Source of the DNA: Legionella birminghamensis
GTDB taxonomy: Bacteria; Pseudomonadota; Gammaproteobacteria; Legionellales; Legionellaceae
Length of the DNA stretch: 64,000 bases
Direction of reading: 5' to 3'
Assembly (NCBI RefSeq): GCF_900452515.1
Contig: NZ_UGNW01000001.1
Location: forward strand, 1-64,000
The number at the start of each line of letters is the position of its first letter. Position 1 is the first letter of the stretch. Under the pieces are notes generated by a model. That model made no database searches. It saw only the letters and a program-made list of their open reading frames with translations, and was not told the origin of the DNA. A program made the translations under genes and the position numbers. Shown here piece by piece: positions 29,764 to 39,040 of this stretch.

Positions 29764-29979
29764 ATGAATGAATCCCATTTGAGAAGCTTTTTAAAATCAA
29801 TCAGCTGGCGGTTGTTTGCAACTGCCACAACAGTGCTGATTACCTTTCTCATTACTCATGAAACAAAGTTTGCGCTCTATGTTGGCTTTTTTGAATTCTT
29901 CTCAAAAATTTTTCTTTATTATCTGCATGAACGACTGTGGGGAAGTATCTCAATAGGGAAAAGGCTTAAGACCGGTTAA
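29764..29979 (+). CDS. DUF2061 small membrane protein
   Basis: The 71-residue product has two membrane segments and the DUF2061 pattern: SISWRLFATATTVLITFLIT near the start and ALYVGFFEFFSKIFLYYLHERLW at the end (quoted in part). It starts 8 bases after the PAPS synthase stop, so the two are co-transcribed. DUF2061 genes are recurrent neighbours of sulfate-activation genes; their role is unknown. Confidence 0.85.
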   Translation: MNESHLRSFLKSISWRLFATATTVLITFLITHETKFALYVGFFEFFSKIFLYYLHERLWGSISIGKRLKTG

Positions 29980-30025
29980 GCTCAATTTTTGGAGAGGTTA
30001 TTCAGGATCTGTCTAATTTTGATTG

Positions 30026-30053
30026 TTGAAATTCCTGTGGCTGAGCTGATAAT
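30026..30053 (+). promoter_or_regulatory. Candidate sigma-70 promoter for the membrane protein gene at 30087
   Basis: TTGAAA (30026-30031) and GATAAT (30048-30053) are separated by 16 bases and would start transcription near 30060. Each matches the consensus at four or five of six positions. Confidence 0.4.
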
Positions 30054-30086
30054 CTAGAGCCCTTTTATATTAAAGGCCCTTTTGAT

Positions 30087-31568
30087 ATGTCACGGCATTT
30101 GTTTATTCTCAATAAAAACACCCTTATTCGATTCTTATGGGGTACCAGTCTATTTTTTTTTAGTTTCTATTACATAGGTTCTCTAGGTTTCGGAGAACAA
30201 ATTCCAGTAAATGACGGCTTGGGTTGGGATGGGACAATCTATGCGGAAATGGCTCGTTTACATACAAAAGAGTTGTTTAACCATTACAACAGCTATTTGG
30301 TACAACGTATACTAACGCCAATGATTATACATAGAATAGCTTCTGTCGCGCATATTGATTTGATGGTGACCAAAAACCTGCTTAGTGTATTTTTACTGTA
30401 TAATTATTGTTTAATTATGGGTTGTGTGTATCTACTGTTTCGTATAGGAGCACGATTAAACTGGTCCTCCAATACCAAATATTTATGTACGGGATTGTTG
30501 CTATTTAATTTTGCAGTGCTAAAGATGAACACCTATTATCCGGTGTTAACGGATCCAAGCGGTATGTTTATGGGAATGTTGGGAGCTTATTTCTATATAG
30601 ACCGAAATCGATTGGGTTTGTGGATCACTGCATTACTAGGCTCATTTGTTTTTCCTTCGTTAATCTACAATTTTGCTTGCCTATTCTTATTTGCTTTTGA
30701 AGGAAGGGAAAAGCCCTCAATACGGCAAAGCAATGGCGCAATAGCATTGATAGTTGCTCTAATGGTGTGCTGCTGGTGTTTGCACTGTCTATTTCCATTG
30801 CCGGAATTTGCATCCAGATTTACCTCAGTTGATTGGAGATTATTACCACTTAGCTTAATGGCTTTGGGAGCTTATGTGTTTTATGGATTGCGTTATAGTT
30901 TGACTCCGCTAGAAATGCTTCGGGAGTTTCTAAAAAACTTTAACGTTAACGCGGCTCTTTTATTTGTAATCTTGTGGGTTGTAGTTAAATTAACCATTAA
31001 TGGGATCGCAAGTGATGCACCACCGAATATGGATCTGAATAGATATATTCATGCTGCACCTATTACCGCGGTAGTTGAGCCAGGAATTTCAATTGCACTC
31101 CATATATTTTACTTTGGTTTAGCACCAGTGCTGATGTTGTTGTTCTGGAGGCAGATCAATCAAAAAGCAATAGAGTTTGGTTTGGGATGTGTCCTTTTTC
31201 TACTGGTGACAGTCATATTTTCAATTTGCTCTGAGTCTCGGCAAATTATAACGGCGTTCCCCATGTTTCTAATCCTTTTAGGGTCTGTGTTGAACCGATA
31301 TCGAATAAGTTGGCCTGTGACCATTACTTTAATCCTGATGAATCTGATATTTTCCCGGTTCTGGTTCTCACTCAGTAAATCAGTCTCACTTTTCTTTATG
31401 AATATTGGTCCATGGGTTACACATTCTCAATATTTTGTGATAGTTGGTTTCGATCTTGTGATCCTCCTAATTGTTGGCTTCTTATTTAGAAAATATGTTT
31501 TTTCAGAAGTGCGTTCTCTGCCCTATGAAAAACAAAATTATAGTCAAGTTGTTTTTGAAATCCGATAA
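30087..31568 (+). CDS. Multi-pass membrane protein, GT-C glycosyltransferase-like
   Basis: The 493-residue product has ten or more membrane segments. An acidic loop follows the first one (VNDGLGWDGTIYAEMAR, about 40-56), matching the first-loop Asp pattern of GT-C enzymes that use polyprenyl-phosphate sugars in the periplasm. No closer family is recognised. It lies alone on the plus strand between the sulfate-activation genes and the convergent dTDP-sugar operon. A role in modifying exported glycan is plausible. The start has no strong ribosome binding site. Confidence 0.7.
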   Translation: MSRHLFILNKNTLIRFLWGTSLFFFSFYYIGSLGFGEQIPVNDGLGWDGTIYAEMARLHTKELFNHYNSYLVQRILTPMIIHRIASVAHIDLMVTKNLLSVFLLYNYCLIMGCVYLLFRIGARLNWSSNTKYLCTGLLLFNFAVLKMNTYYPVLTDPSGMFMGMLGAYFYIDRNRLGLWITALLGSFVFPSLIYNFACLFLFAFEGREKPSIRQSNGAIALIVALMVCCWCLHCLFPLPEFASRFTSVDWRLLPLSLMALGAYVFYGLRYSLTPLEMLREFLKNFNVNAALLFVILWVVVKLTINGIASDAPPNMDLNRYIHAAPITAVVEPGISIALHIFYFGLAPVLMLLFWRQINQKAIEFGLGCVLFLLVTVIFSICSESRQIITAFPMFLILLGSVLNRYRISWPVTITLILMNLIFSRFWFSLSKSVSLFFMNIGPWVTHSQYFVIVGFDLVILLIVGFLFRKYVFSEVRSLPYEKQNYSQVVFEIR

Positions 31569-31686
31569 TAATTAAGGAGGCTGCCTGCAGCCACTGTTAT
31601 ATCAGTGTTTGCAGGTTGAAACATTTATTAGAGGTCTTGGAACAGGTCGAGGCATCCAAGGTGTTCCAAAGAGTTATAAACACGAC

Positions 31687-33033
31687 CTAGCTTTTTTCAA
31701 ACCTATAGCCAAGTTCATAACGCTCGTATATTTTTGCTATATAGCTATTCCTCAATACACCGGATTTGATATCGAGTTCTACCAGGCAATGATTATATTC
31801 TATTGAAATTGTGAAAATGAAGGCAATAAAGGATGCGCTAAGAGCTTTCACCAGCTTCAATTTATTGTCTGCCCTCAGAGGTAAATAGTCACAGATTAAA
31901 TATATAACACTTAAATACAATAATGGCTGTAATATCTGGCTAATCATTGGAGATCGGCTTCCGGGGAAAAAGGTCCTGCTGGTCGCTTCAACCATGACAA
32001 CAGGAGCCGCGAAAGCTAATAGGACAATGAAGATTGACAGTTTAGGGATTTGAAGTGTTTGCCCATTAGTCCTGGCAAAACCAAATATCCAGAAAAACAG
32101 TGCATTAAAAAAAATGAGTGACAACAAAAAGACGGGGATAGTTAAAGAGCGATCAATTACAAGGGTTTTATAAAAAACGAAATTGTCGGGATGAAATAAG
32201 ACAAATTTTATGCTTTTAAAAAGAGCAGTCCATTTTAAACCCTCTTGAAGCGCTTGTGGGACGGGGCTAGTAGTATTCCAGATTAGATAAAAAATAATTA
32301 AGACAAACAGGAAAAAACTGCTGTCTATTAATGTGGCTCTTAGCCGCTCACTGAGGCGCTCTGGATTCTTTGAAAAAAAGAGGCTTAATAAGAAAACAGC
32401 TATTATCGCTCCTGAATGCAGAGTGTAGGTCGAAAGGGATACAAGATAAAATAGTAACGATAAAGCCAAATAATTTGCTTTGCTGCGATTGCTATTAAGG
32501 TACTTACAATAAAATAAAATCGTAAGCAAACTGCATACAGCGGCCATATGGAAGACCCAGATTAACTGACTATAGTTAATGAAAAAATTCCAAACCAGCA
32601 CGAGCAGTGCTGTCCCAAATGCAAAAAGGGGGTTGCGTTTATCATTCAGCTCCAGTAGAAGCAGAAACATTGAAACCGCCAACAGCAAATCGGTGACACA
32701 TCGAACGAAATAAAGCCAGCCAATGCTTTTACTAATTAAAGGCGATATGGCTGCCCAAAACCAGGGAGATAAGGGATTGCGGCCATCAATTTGCCAGAAA
32801 ACTCTTGCAAAAACAGTCGCTTTTCCTTTGGCATTGGCGATAAGATTTAGCCAGTTAGTATCTTCGCCCCTTGCTGTAATTCCAAATCCAAATGAAAATC
32901 CAGCCAATTGAAGGCTGAGCAATACTATTAATATCGCCACCCAAAGGGATACTAAAATAAATAATAATCGGTTTCTTTGATGATCGGCCTTGGCAGGCAT
33001 GGCGGAGGTTATTTCAATCATTTTTATTCCCAT
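31687..33033 (-). CDS. Multi-pass membrane protein, probable GT-C-like glycan-modifying protein
   Basis: The 448-residue product has about ten membrane segments and a soluble first loop with ITARGEDTNWLNLIAN (about 52-67). It is not clearly assignable to a family. It starts within the rmlA stop codon (TAATG), so it is the last gene of the minus-strand dTDP-sugar operon. In O-antigen Gtr systems the third component is a serotype-specific membrane glycosyltransferase encoded beside gtrA and gtrB, and this could be one of two such proteins here. Confidence 0.7.
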   Translation of the reverse strand: MGIKMIEITSAMPAKADHQRNRLLFILVSLWVAILIVLLSLQLAGFSFGFGITARGEDTNWLNLIANAKGKATVFARVFWQIDGRNPLSPWFWAAISPLISKSIGWLYFVRCVTDLLLAVSMFLLLLELNDKRNPLFAFGTALLVLVWNFFINYSQLIWVFHMAAVCSLLTILFYCKYLNSNRSKANYLALSLLFYLVSLSTYTLHSGAIIAVFLLSLFFSKNPERLSERLRATLIDSSFFLFVLIIFYLIWNTTSPVPQALQEGLKWTALFKSIKFVLFHPDNFVFYKTLVIDRSLTIPVFLLSLIFFNALFFWIFGFARTNGQTLQIPKLSIFIVLLAFAAPVVMVEATSRTFFPGSRSPMISQILQPLLYLSVIYLICDYLPLRADNKLKLVKALSASFIAFIFTISIEYNHCLVELDIKSGVLRNSYIAKIYERYELGYRFEKS

Positions 33034-33944
33034 TAAACAGTAAAATAAGAATCGACTTCCCTGTGTATTCCGGCGTCCTTTAAAATGCTTAATAAATAGC
33101 GGCCATAATCCGATTTTTGCAGCTGCTCCCCCATAAAGGCAAGTTGCGTATCATTGATCCATTTTTGTCGCCAGGCTATTTCTTCAGGACAGGCGATTTT
33201 AAATCCCTGCCGTTTTTCTAGTGTCGATACAAAGTGTGAGGCTTCGAGCATCGATTCATGCGTACCGGTATCCAGCCACGCGAATCCTCTTCCCATCACT
33301 TCAACATATAGTTTGCCGGTTTGGATATAATACTGATTAATATCCGTTATTTCATATTCACCACGTGCCGAAGGTTTAATCGATTTGGCAACCTCCACAA
33401 CTGAATTGTCATAAAAATAAATGCCGGTGATTGCATAACGTGATTTTGGTTGCCTGGGCTTCTCCTCTATCGCAATAGCCTGTCCATCCTGATCAAACTG
33501 GACAACCCCATATCGCTCAGGATCCTGAACCGGGTATGCAAAAACGGTATTAAACTCGGTGCGGGAATTAGCCTGGGAGAGTAATTGCTTTAAATTATGG
33601 CCATAGAAAATGTTATCCCCAAGGATTAACACAGAAGGAGAGCCATTAAGGAACTCTTCACCCAGTATGAAAGCTTGTGCTATCCCGTTGGGGAGCTCCT
33701 GGCAAACATAGTGCAGCTCAATTCCCCATTGACTGCCGTCACCTAATAACTGGCGGAAGTTAAATTGGTCATGGGGTGTGGTAATGATTAATATTTCCCT
33801 GATTCCTGCGAGCATTAAGGTGGTTAAGGGATAATAAATCATAGGCTTATCAAAAACAGGCAATAACTGTTTTGAAATGGATAGAGTAACCGGATGAAGG
33901 CGTGTACCTGACCCGCCTGCTAATATAATCCCTTTTCTGTTCAT
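33033..33944 (-). CDS. rmlA: Glucose-1-phosphate thymidylyltransferase
   Basis: The 303-residue enzyme makes dTDP-glucose from dTTP and glucose 1-phosphate. Seen: GIILAGGSGTRLHPVT (about 5-20), KPMIYYPL, and GDNIFYGH (about 110). Length is typical for RmlA/RfbA. It lies 3 bases after rmlB in a run of same-strand genes and provides the first step for the 3-amino-sugar made by the fdtA- and fdtB-like genes upstream. Confidence 0.95.
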   Translation of the reverse strand: MNRKGIILAGGSGTRLHPVTLSISKQLLPVFDKPMIYYPLTTLMLAGIREILIITTPHDQFNFRQLLGDGSQWGIELHYVCQELPNGIAQAFILGEEFLNGSPSVLILGDNIFYGHNLKQLLSQANSRTEFNTVFAYPVQDPERYGVVQFDQDGQAIAIEEKPRQPKSRYAITGIYFYDNSVVEVAKSIKPSARGEYEITDINQYYIQTGKLYVEVMGRGFAWLDTGTHESMLEASHFVSTLEKRQGFKIACPEEIAWRQKWINDTQLAFMGEQLQKSDYGRYLLSILKDAGIHREVDSYFTV

Positions 33945-33947
33945 AAT

Positions 33948-34991
33948 TTAAGCCATTATTGTAGATTGTTGAAGTTTATTAGTTAGATGAGAAGTCCAGT
34001 CCGTATTTTCAAGATACCAGGTTACCGTTTTGCTGATCCCGCTTTCAAAGGTCTCCATTGGTTTCCAACCCAGTTCTCTCTGAATTTTTCCTGAGTCGAT
34101 GGCATAACGTTTGTCATGTCCGGGCCTGTCTTTCACGAACTGTATCAGCTTGCGGTAATCTCCCTGAGCTGAAGGCCGATAGTTATTTAATAAGCAGCAC
34201 AATGTGTTAACAATTGTCAAGTTGTTAATTTCATTATTACCGCCAATATTGTAGGTGTTCCCCGGCACACCGGTTTCCAGGATAACTTCGAGCGCCTGAC
34301 AGTGATCGATGACATAAAGCCAATCCCGGATATTTTGGCCATCGCCATAAATGGGTAATGTTTGCTGTGAAAGAGCGCGTGTGATCATTAAAGGAATGAG
34401 CTTTTCCGGAAACTGAAAGGGGCCGTAATTATTAGAGCAATGCGTGATGATGGTCGGTAGGCCATAAGTATGAAACCATGCGCGCGCCAGGTGATCGCTT
34501 GCTGCTTTACTAGCCGAATAGGGACTATTGGGTTGATAAGGAGTGGTTTCTTTGAAGGCCGGCTCTGCGGGTTCCAGGGAACCGTATACCTCGTCGGTGG
34601 ATACATGAATAAAACGAAAAGCAGATTTTTCTGTTTCATTCATTGTATTCCAGTAATGATAAGCGGCGTCAAGCAGGCTAAAGCTGCCTTCAACATTGGT
34701 TTTGAGGAAAACACCCGGATCGGCAATGGAGCGATCGACATGGCTTTCTGCTGCCATGTGGATAATGGCGCGTGGCCGCATTTTCAAAAGCGTCGCAAAG
34801 ACCAGCTCCCGATTACAGATATTCCCGTGAATGAACTGATAGCGCGGATCGTTCTTTAATGAGATGAGATTTGCCGGATTTCCAGCATAGGTTAATGCGT
34901 CAAGGTTGATAACCGGTTCATTTCTTGTAAGAAGCCAATTCAAGATAAAATTGGAACCAATGAACCCCGAGCCGCCTGTTACTAAAATCAT
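33948..34991 (-). CDS. rmlB: dTDP-glucose 4,6-dehydratase
   Basis: The 347-residue short-chain dehydrogenase-type enzyme makes dTDP-4-keto-6-deoxyglucose. It has the nucleotide-binding GGSGFIGSNFI (about 6-16), HMAAESHVDRSI, the catalytic HVSTDEVYG and the YSASKAASDHL motif with the active-site YxxxK. No rmlC or rmlD is present, so the product is not headed to rhamnose here; it is the substrate of the FdtA-like isomerase in the same operon. The start overlaps the preceding gene by 4 bases. Confidence 0.95.
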   Translation of the reverse strand: MILVTGGSGFIGSNFILNWLLTRNEPVINLDALTYAGNPANLISLKNDPRYQFIHGNICNRELVFATLLKMRPRAIIHMAAESHVDRSIADPGVFLKTNVEGSFSLLDAAYHYWNTMNETEKSAFRFIHVSTDEVYGSLEPAEPAFKETTPYQPNSPYSASKAASDHLARAWFHTYGLPTIITHCSNNYGPFQFPEKLIPLMITRALSQQTLPIYGDGQNIRDWLYVIDHCQALEVILETGVPGNTYNIGGNNEINNLTIVNTLCCLLNNYRPSAQGDYRKLIQFVKDRPGHDKRYAIDSGKIQRELGWKPMETFESGISKTVTWYLENTDWTSHLTNKLQQSTIMA

Positions 34992-37213
34992 AATTGTTCC
35001 TTTTGTCTATCATCCATGGGGGCTAGTTCAATATTTAATAATCGAAAAGACAATCCAAAATAATCCATGTCAACTTTGGAAGAGATGACCAATAAGTTAC
35101 TTCCATTTTTTAAATAATCAGAAGGTAGATCGGCGATAAACTCATTCGTGTCGATCCACTCTGGTTTTATTGCATGTTTATTAATGACAAGCATGATGCT
35201 GGAACGAATTTCGTCACTTATGATACTGTCAACTAAACCCGCTAAGCGGTATCTATGTTTACTTGGCTCCAGTTGAAATCGCAGGGCAGAATTTTCCTGT
35301 GTTTTCCATGCTCCTGAGGAGTGCTTAAAATTACCAACAGTCCACTCAGCCCCCCGCCAGCCAATTCCTGCTGTGGGTAAATCCAAATTCCACCAGTCCC
35401 CAAAACCCCATTTATATCTATCTGGGGGAGTTGTGTTAAAAAATGAATTAAAATATTGTGGCCATCGTTGCTCTGCCAAAATCTTATTGTATTTTTTTAT
35501 GAAATGAGGGTTATTTTTTGTGTCATAATTTACGCTGCCAGCGGCTGGGCGGGTAGCTGCACTTGCATCAATCGTTATTGCTGTTATTCGTTCTTTAGGT
35601 ATTACAAGCACAGGTGGTTTAGAGCCAACTACTTTCCCATTGTAACGTACTGGTTCTGGATAGCTGAACACCCAACTCTGTTCTTTTTCAATGCACTGGC
35701 CAGGTCTGTTTACCGTATCGATTAACAGCCAATAGTGACCTGGCTCACTGCAAATCTGGAGATTCTCAAAGGGGTGCCCATACATGTAGGCCAGAGCCCC
35801 TTGCAGGTTTGTACTGTAGAACATCCAGATTTGATCGAGTAAATTACTTTTATCCCTTATCAACAGGGTGTTATCTTTTTCCATTTTTCCATCAAAATGG
35901 TCTACGATATCGGCCAGAATATGCGTTTGGACGGTGGAGAGTTGAACATAATGATGAAATTGAAAAAGTCCTGCTCCCAGGCCAATAAAAAGCATTATAA
36001 AAGAAAATCCATTGGCAAGCCTGGAGCTCGCTTTGCTAAGTAACAGAAGCAGAAAGATCCAAAACATAGCTGCTGCCGGTGTTGCAAAAAGGAATGTCCT
36101 CTGGCTTATATATAAATGCGATAAAGAAAATATATAAGGACTATACCCGCAAATAATAAGAAAGAGGCAAATTACTGACATTCGAATCAAAGTTCCGCCT
36201 GAACAATGTTCATGATTCACCTGTCTTAGTGTAGTTTGTGAGCCATACAGGAAAGCAAAAATCAGGCTGCAGGCTATAAAAAGATAAATGTATGCAGTCC
36301 AGCTAAGCTCCCGGAAGCAAATCAGCGTGGCATCAACCCAGCCTCCAAGCACACTGCGAAGTAAGCCGATAGAGAACAGTTTGGGAAAGTTAGCAATAAG
36401 GAGGTCTTGGTTGGCGGAAAAGCTTTGTTGATAGGTGTTGCCATGACTAACTACGTAAGTAGCATATACCAAATAGGCAAGAGGCGCCAATAGCCAGATT
36501 AATACCACATTTTTTTTTCTCCAAAAAATTTGGAAACCTGCAACAATGCCTTTTTGTCCGATAATCAGCGCAAACGGAAAAATGATATAAGCAAATGACG
36601 CTTCATACATAGCAAGTGCCATCAAAAATATCAGTGCAGAGACAGCTGAATGAAAAGTCTCTGTTGATCGACGCTTGGCATCCAGCGCCTTAAATAATAG
36701 GCAACAGCCTGAGAGCGATAGTGCTAACGCCCAATTGATATGCAGGGCGCGAAATGATAGCTGCATACTGTCTGCGGGATAAACCAGCATGAAGGGGCCC
36801 ATGAATAATGCCCAGCGAAAGGAGTTTGTAATTCGCCATACAATATAAGAGGCTGCCGTCCCTTTAAGAATCAATGATAAATACAACATTAAATTCCAAT
36901 AGACAAATGAATCAGAATCCAGAAAATAGGCGATTGCCTGAGGCAATAATGTTAATGGGCGCGCAGCATGACCAGAGAGCAGGCTGCCAGGCGTAGCAGC
37001 AAAAAAAACACCGTGGTTTGTAAAAACTCCAAGCAATCCCCATTCTTCAATTAAACCATTTAATCGAATACCGAATGGCAGCCAAAGCAATGAAGTCAGT
37101 ATGGTCGAGCAGAGCAGAAATGAAAAAATCGGCTGATTTGTAAAAGCAGAGGCTTTAGAAAGCTTGTTTTTTTTGTCGGTGGTCGTTCTAGTATTGCGAA
37201 AATAATCCAGCAT
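34988..37213 (-). CDS. Large membrane protein, GT-C-like, with C-terminal periplasmic beta domain
   Basis: The 741-residue product has about eleven membrane segments in its first 430 residues (first loop with LIEEWGLLGVFTNHG). A long soluble C-terminal part follows (about 440-740), whose last 120 residues are beta-rich (GIGWRGAEWTVGNFKHSSG; HRYRLAGLVDSI) and resemble a carbohydrate-binding jelly-roll. This fits a periplasmic glycosyltransferase using an undecaprenyl-phosphate sugar, with an attached glycan-binding domain. It sits between gtrA and rmlB, with an ATGA overlap to rmlB. The family is not confidently recognised. Confidence 0.72.
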   Translation of the reverse strand: MLDYFRNTRTTTDKKNKLSKASAFTNQPIFSFLLCSTILTSLLWLPFGIRLNGLIEEWGLLGVFTNHGVFFAATPGSLLSGHAARPLTLLPQAIAYFLDSDSFVYWNLMLYLSLILKGTAASYIVWRITNSFRWALFMGPFMLVYPADSMQLSFRALHINWALALSLSGCCLLFKALDAKRRSTETFHSAVSALIFLMALAMYEASFAYIIFPFALIIGQKGIVAGFQIFWRKKNVVLIWLLAPLAYLVYATYVVSHGNTYQQSFSANQDLLIANFPKLFSIGLLRSVLGGWVDATLICFRELSWTAYIYLFIACSLIFAFLYGSQTTLRQVNHEHCSGGTLIRMSVICLFLIICGYSPYIFSLSHLYISQRTFLFATPAAAMFWIFLLLLLSKASSRLANGFSFIMLFIGLGAGLFQFHHYVQLSTVQTHILADIVDHFDGKMEKDNTLLIRDKSNLLDQIWMFYSTNLQGALAYMYGHPFENLQICSEPGHYWLLIDTVNRPGQCIEKEQSWVFSYPEPVRYNGKVVGSKPPVLVIPKERITAITIDASAATRPAAGSVNYDTKNNPHFIKKYNKILAEQRWPQYFNSFFNTTPPDRYKWGFGDWWNLDLPTAGIGWRGAEWTVGNFKHSSGAWKTQENSALRFQLEPSKHRYRLAGLVDSIISDEIRSSIMLVINKHAIKPEWIDTNEFIADLPSDYLKNGSNLLVISSKVDMDYFGLSFRLLNIELAPMDDRQKEQL

Positions 37214-37241
37214 TTTTTTTCCATAAAAGATTAAATAAGGC

Positions 37242-37643
37242 CTATTTTTTATTTGGGCTAGACCACTCCAGCACCAGTTTGTTCATAAAATATGTAATAG
37301 GAAGTGTAGCGGCAATCACTAGCAAGGGCGCTATGCTGGGGCTTATGCCTAGTTTCTCCACGACTAAACCTAGTGAAAGGGCTGATACAGCATACTGGAA
37401 TAAATAAATAAGGGGATAGGTAAACAGGCCTTTAAATGATAATAACTTGCGGAATACAATAATAGTATTAAACCAGTAAGCAAATAAAACACCAAGGAAA
37501 TAAGCAACTCCGTAAGCCAGTTGATAATTTACCCAATTGCTTAAAAGTAGGTAAACTACATAAGTAAACCCAGTCGATAAGCCACCGCCGGCCACAAAGC
37601 GGCCCATGCGCAAAAAATCCACTCCACGAAAATTAATAACCAT
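37242..37643 (-). CDS. GtrA-family membrane protein (undecaprenyl-phosphate sugar flippase type)
   Basis: The 133-residue product has four membrane segments and the GtrA pattern: [19 protein letters not shown] near residue 17, [12 protein letters not shown] near 60, and [12 protein letters not shown] at the end. GtrA proteins are thought to flip undecaprenyl-phosphate-linked monosaccharides to the periplasm. The ATG at 37643 is chosen because AAAGG precedes it and it overlaps the fdtA stop by 11 bases; an upstream ATG at 37721 would run deep into fdtA. The GtrB-like GT2 is two genes upstream. Confidence 0.85.
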   Translation of the reverse strand: MVINFRGVDFLRMGRFVAGGGLSTGFTYVVYLLLSNWVNYQLAYGVAYFLGVLFAYWFNTIIVFRKLLSFKGLFTYPLIYLFQYAVSALSLGLVVEKLGISPSIAPLLVIAATLPITYFMNKLVLEWSSPNKK

Positions 37644-38103
37644 TGGCTGCCTTTTGAGCCAGTTCACAAAATTCTGTGTAGTCATAAATATAATCGTCTT
37701 TATCATAATAGTCTGATGCAAAAACCAGGAGAACTGCGTCCTGTGAGTATTTATACTGCTCTCCCCAGGTCAGAGGCGGTAAATAAATGCCTTTTGCCGG
37801 ACTATCGAGAGTAAGGTATTTGCGCTCCCTGCCGTTATCGACACTAACTGTGCAGGCGCCCTTGGCGCATATTATGAATTGATGGCATTGACGATGTGCA
37901 TGTTTCCCTCTAATTTCATTGGCCGGAACTCCGTGTACAAAAAAGAAGCGTTTGGCAATAAAGGGAATATCTCTCAAAAACTCGCCCACCACCAACTCGC
38001 CTCGTGAATCAGTGACTGATTTGAAGCAATGTAAGCTTACACCTTCGATAATGGTCTCTATGGCTGGCGCATTTAATTGTGGCTTCTGAAACTGGATGCT
38101 CAT
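37633..38103 (-). CDS. dTDP-4-keto-6-deoxyglucose 3,4-ketoisomerase, FdtA/QdtA-type cupin
   Basis: The 156-residue cupin has the family motif [17 protein letters not shown] (about 56-72) with the catalytic histidines, and a C-terminal [16 protein letters not shown]. These enzymes shift the keto group from C4 to C3 of dTDP-4-keto-6-deoxyglucose, preparing it for 3-amination. Whether the galacto (FdtA) or gluco (QdtA) epimer is made cannot be told from the motif alone. GGAG 7 bases upstream supports the ATG at 38103. Its partner aminotransferase is two genes upstream. Confidence 0.9.
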   Translation of the reverse strand: MSIQFQKPQLNAPAIETIIEGVSLHCFKSVTDSRGELVVGEFLRDIPFIAKRFFFVHGVPANEIRGKHAHRQCHQFIICAKGACTVSVDNGRERKYLTLDSPAKGIYLPPLTWGEQYKYSQDAVLLVFASDYYDKDDYIYDYTEFCELAQKAANGY

Positions 38104-38104
38104 A

Positions 38105-39040
38105 TTAACTCCAATCATTGCTATGCTCAATGGCTATAATGGCTAAAGGACGCTGCTTGGTATTTTCATACCCCCGCCAGGCGTAAGTGCCGATTAAGCC
38201 AAGGCCTAATAAGTTAAGTGCGCCAAAAAAAAGGACGGTTAGAATGATAGCCGCATAACCAGGGACGGTAATCATGTCTGTAAGGCGCATGATAAAGATG
38301 AATAATCCGCCAAGGAAAGAAATCAAAGTGCCGATGGCACCCAGGCGAGTTAAGAGGCGTATCGGATAATCGGTGAAGGCAAAAATGCTGTCCATCATGT
38401 AATCCATTTTTTTACGGAATGTCCACGAGGACTTGCCAATCTTTCGCTCTTGCCTTTCGTAATTAACCAGTTTTCTCCGAAAACCCAGCCAGAATATTAA
38501 AGCAATCAGAGAGGAGCGCGATTCTTCAAGATTTAATAACTGATCACGAAATACCTGGTTACAGCCAAATATATCTACGCCTCCCTTGGGCATATCACGT
38601 ACTACCATACGCTTGTATATAGCCCAGAACAGGTTCGAGGTTAGGCGAGAAACGAAGGGATCTTTACGGCTATTTCTTGTACCAATCGCTACATCGCATT
38701 CGTTGTTGGCAAGACAGGAAAAAATACTGATTAACAGTTCAGGCGGTTCTTGCAAATCAGCTGCCATCACACTGAAATATTTGCCCCGTGCTGCGCGTAA
38801 ACCGGTTCGAATGGCAGAAAAAGCACCGAAATTTCGTGAGTGTGCAATTAATTTTGCCGGAAACTCAAGATGTTCAATCGCCGTTTTTAACAACTCATAG
38901 GACTGATCCGGGCTGCCGTCAACGACAAAAACAGCTTCCATATGCCCATTGAGCTGGCAATTCATCTCTTGCAGCGCCTTTAAGAGATCCGGAATATTTT
39001 TTTCGCTCTTGTAAATGGGGATAATGACTGAGTATTTCAT
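38105..39040 (-). CDS. GtrB/DPM1-type GT2 glycosyltransferase
   Basis: The 311-residue product has a GT2 domain ([14 protein letters not shown] at the start; VVDGSPD about 38; [11 protein letters not shown] about 93) and two C-terminal membrane segments (about 230-290). This architecture, as in GtrB and ArnC, loads a sugar from its nucleotide onto undecaprenyl phosphate at the cytoplasmic face. In this operon the donor would be the dTDP-3-amino sugar. The start overlaps the aminotransferase stop (ATGA). Confidence 0.88.
   Translation of the reverse strand: MKYSVIIPIYKSEKNIPDLLKALQEMNCQLNGHMEAVFVVDGSPDQSYELLKTAIEHLEFPAKLIAHSRNFGAFSAIRTGLRAARGKYFSVMAADLQEPPELLISIFSCLANNECDVAIGTRNSRKDPFVSRLTSNLFWAIYKRMVVRDMPKGGVDIFGCNQVFRDQLLNLEESRSSLIALIFWLGFRRKLVNYERQERKIGKSSWTFRKKMDYMMDSIFAFTDYPIRLLTRLGAIGTLISFLGGLFIFIMRLTDMITVPGYAAIILTVLFFGALNLLGLGLIGTYAWRGYENTKQRPLAIIAIEHSNDWS

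Noticed and set aside
31637-31669. Inverted repeat TTGGAACA/TGTTCCAA as terminator between convergent genes
   Set aside because: The loop of 17 bases and absence of a T tract make it weak; it may be chance.
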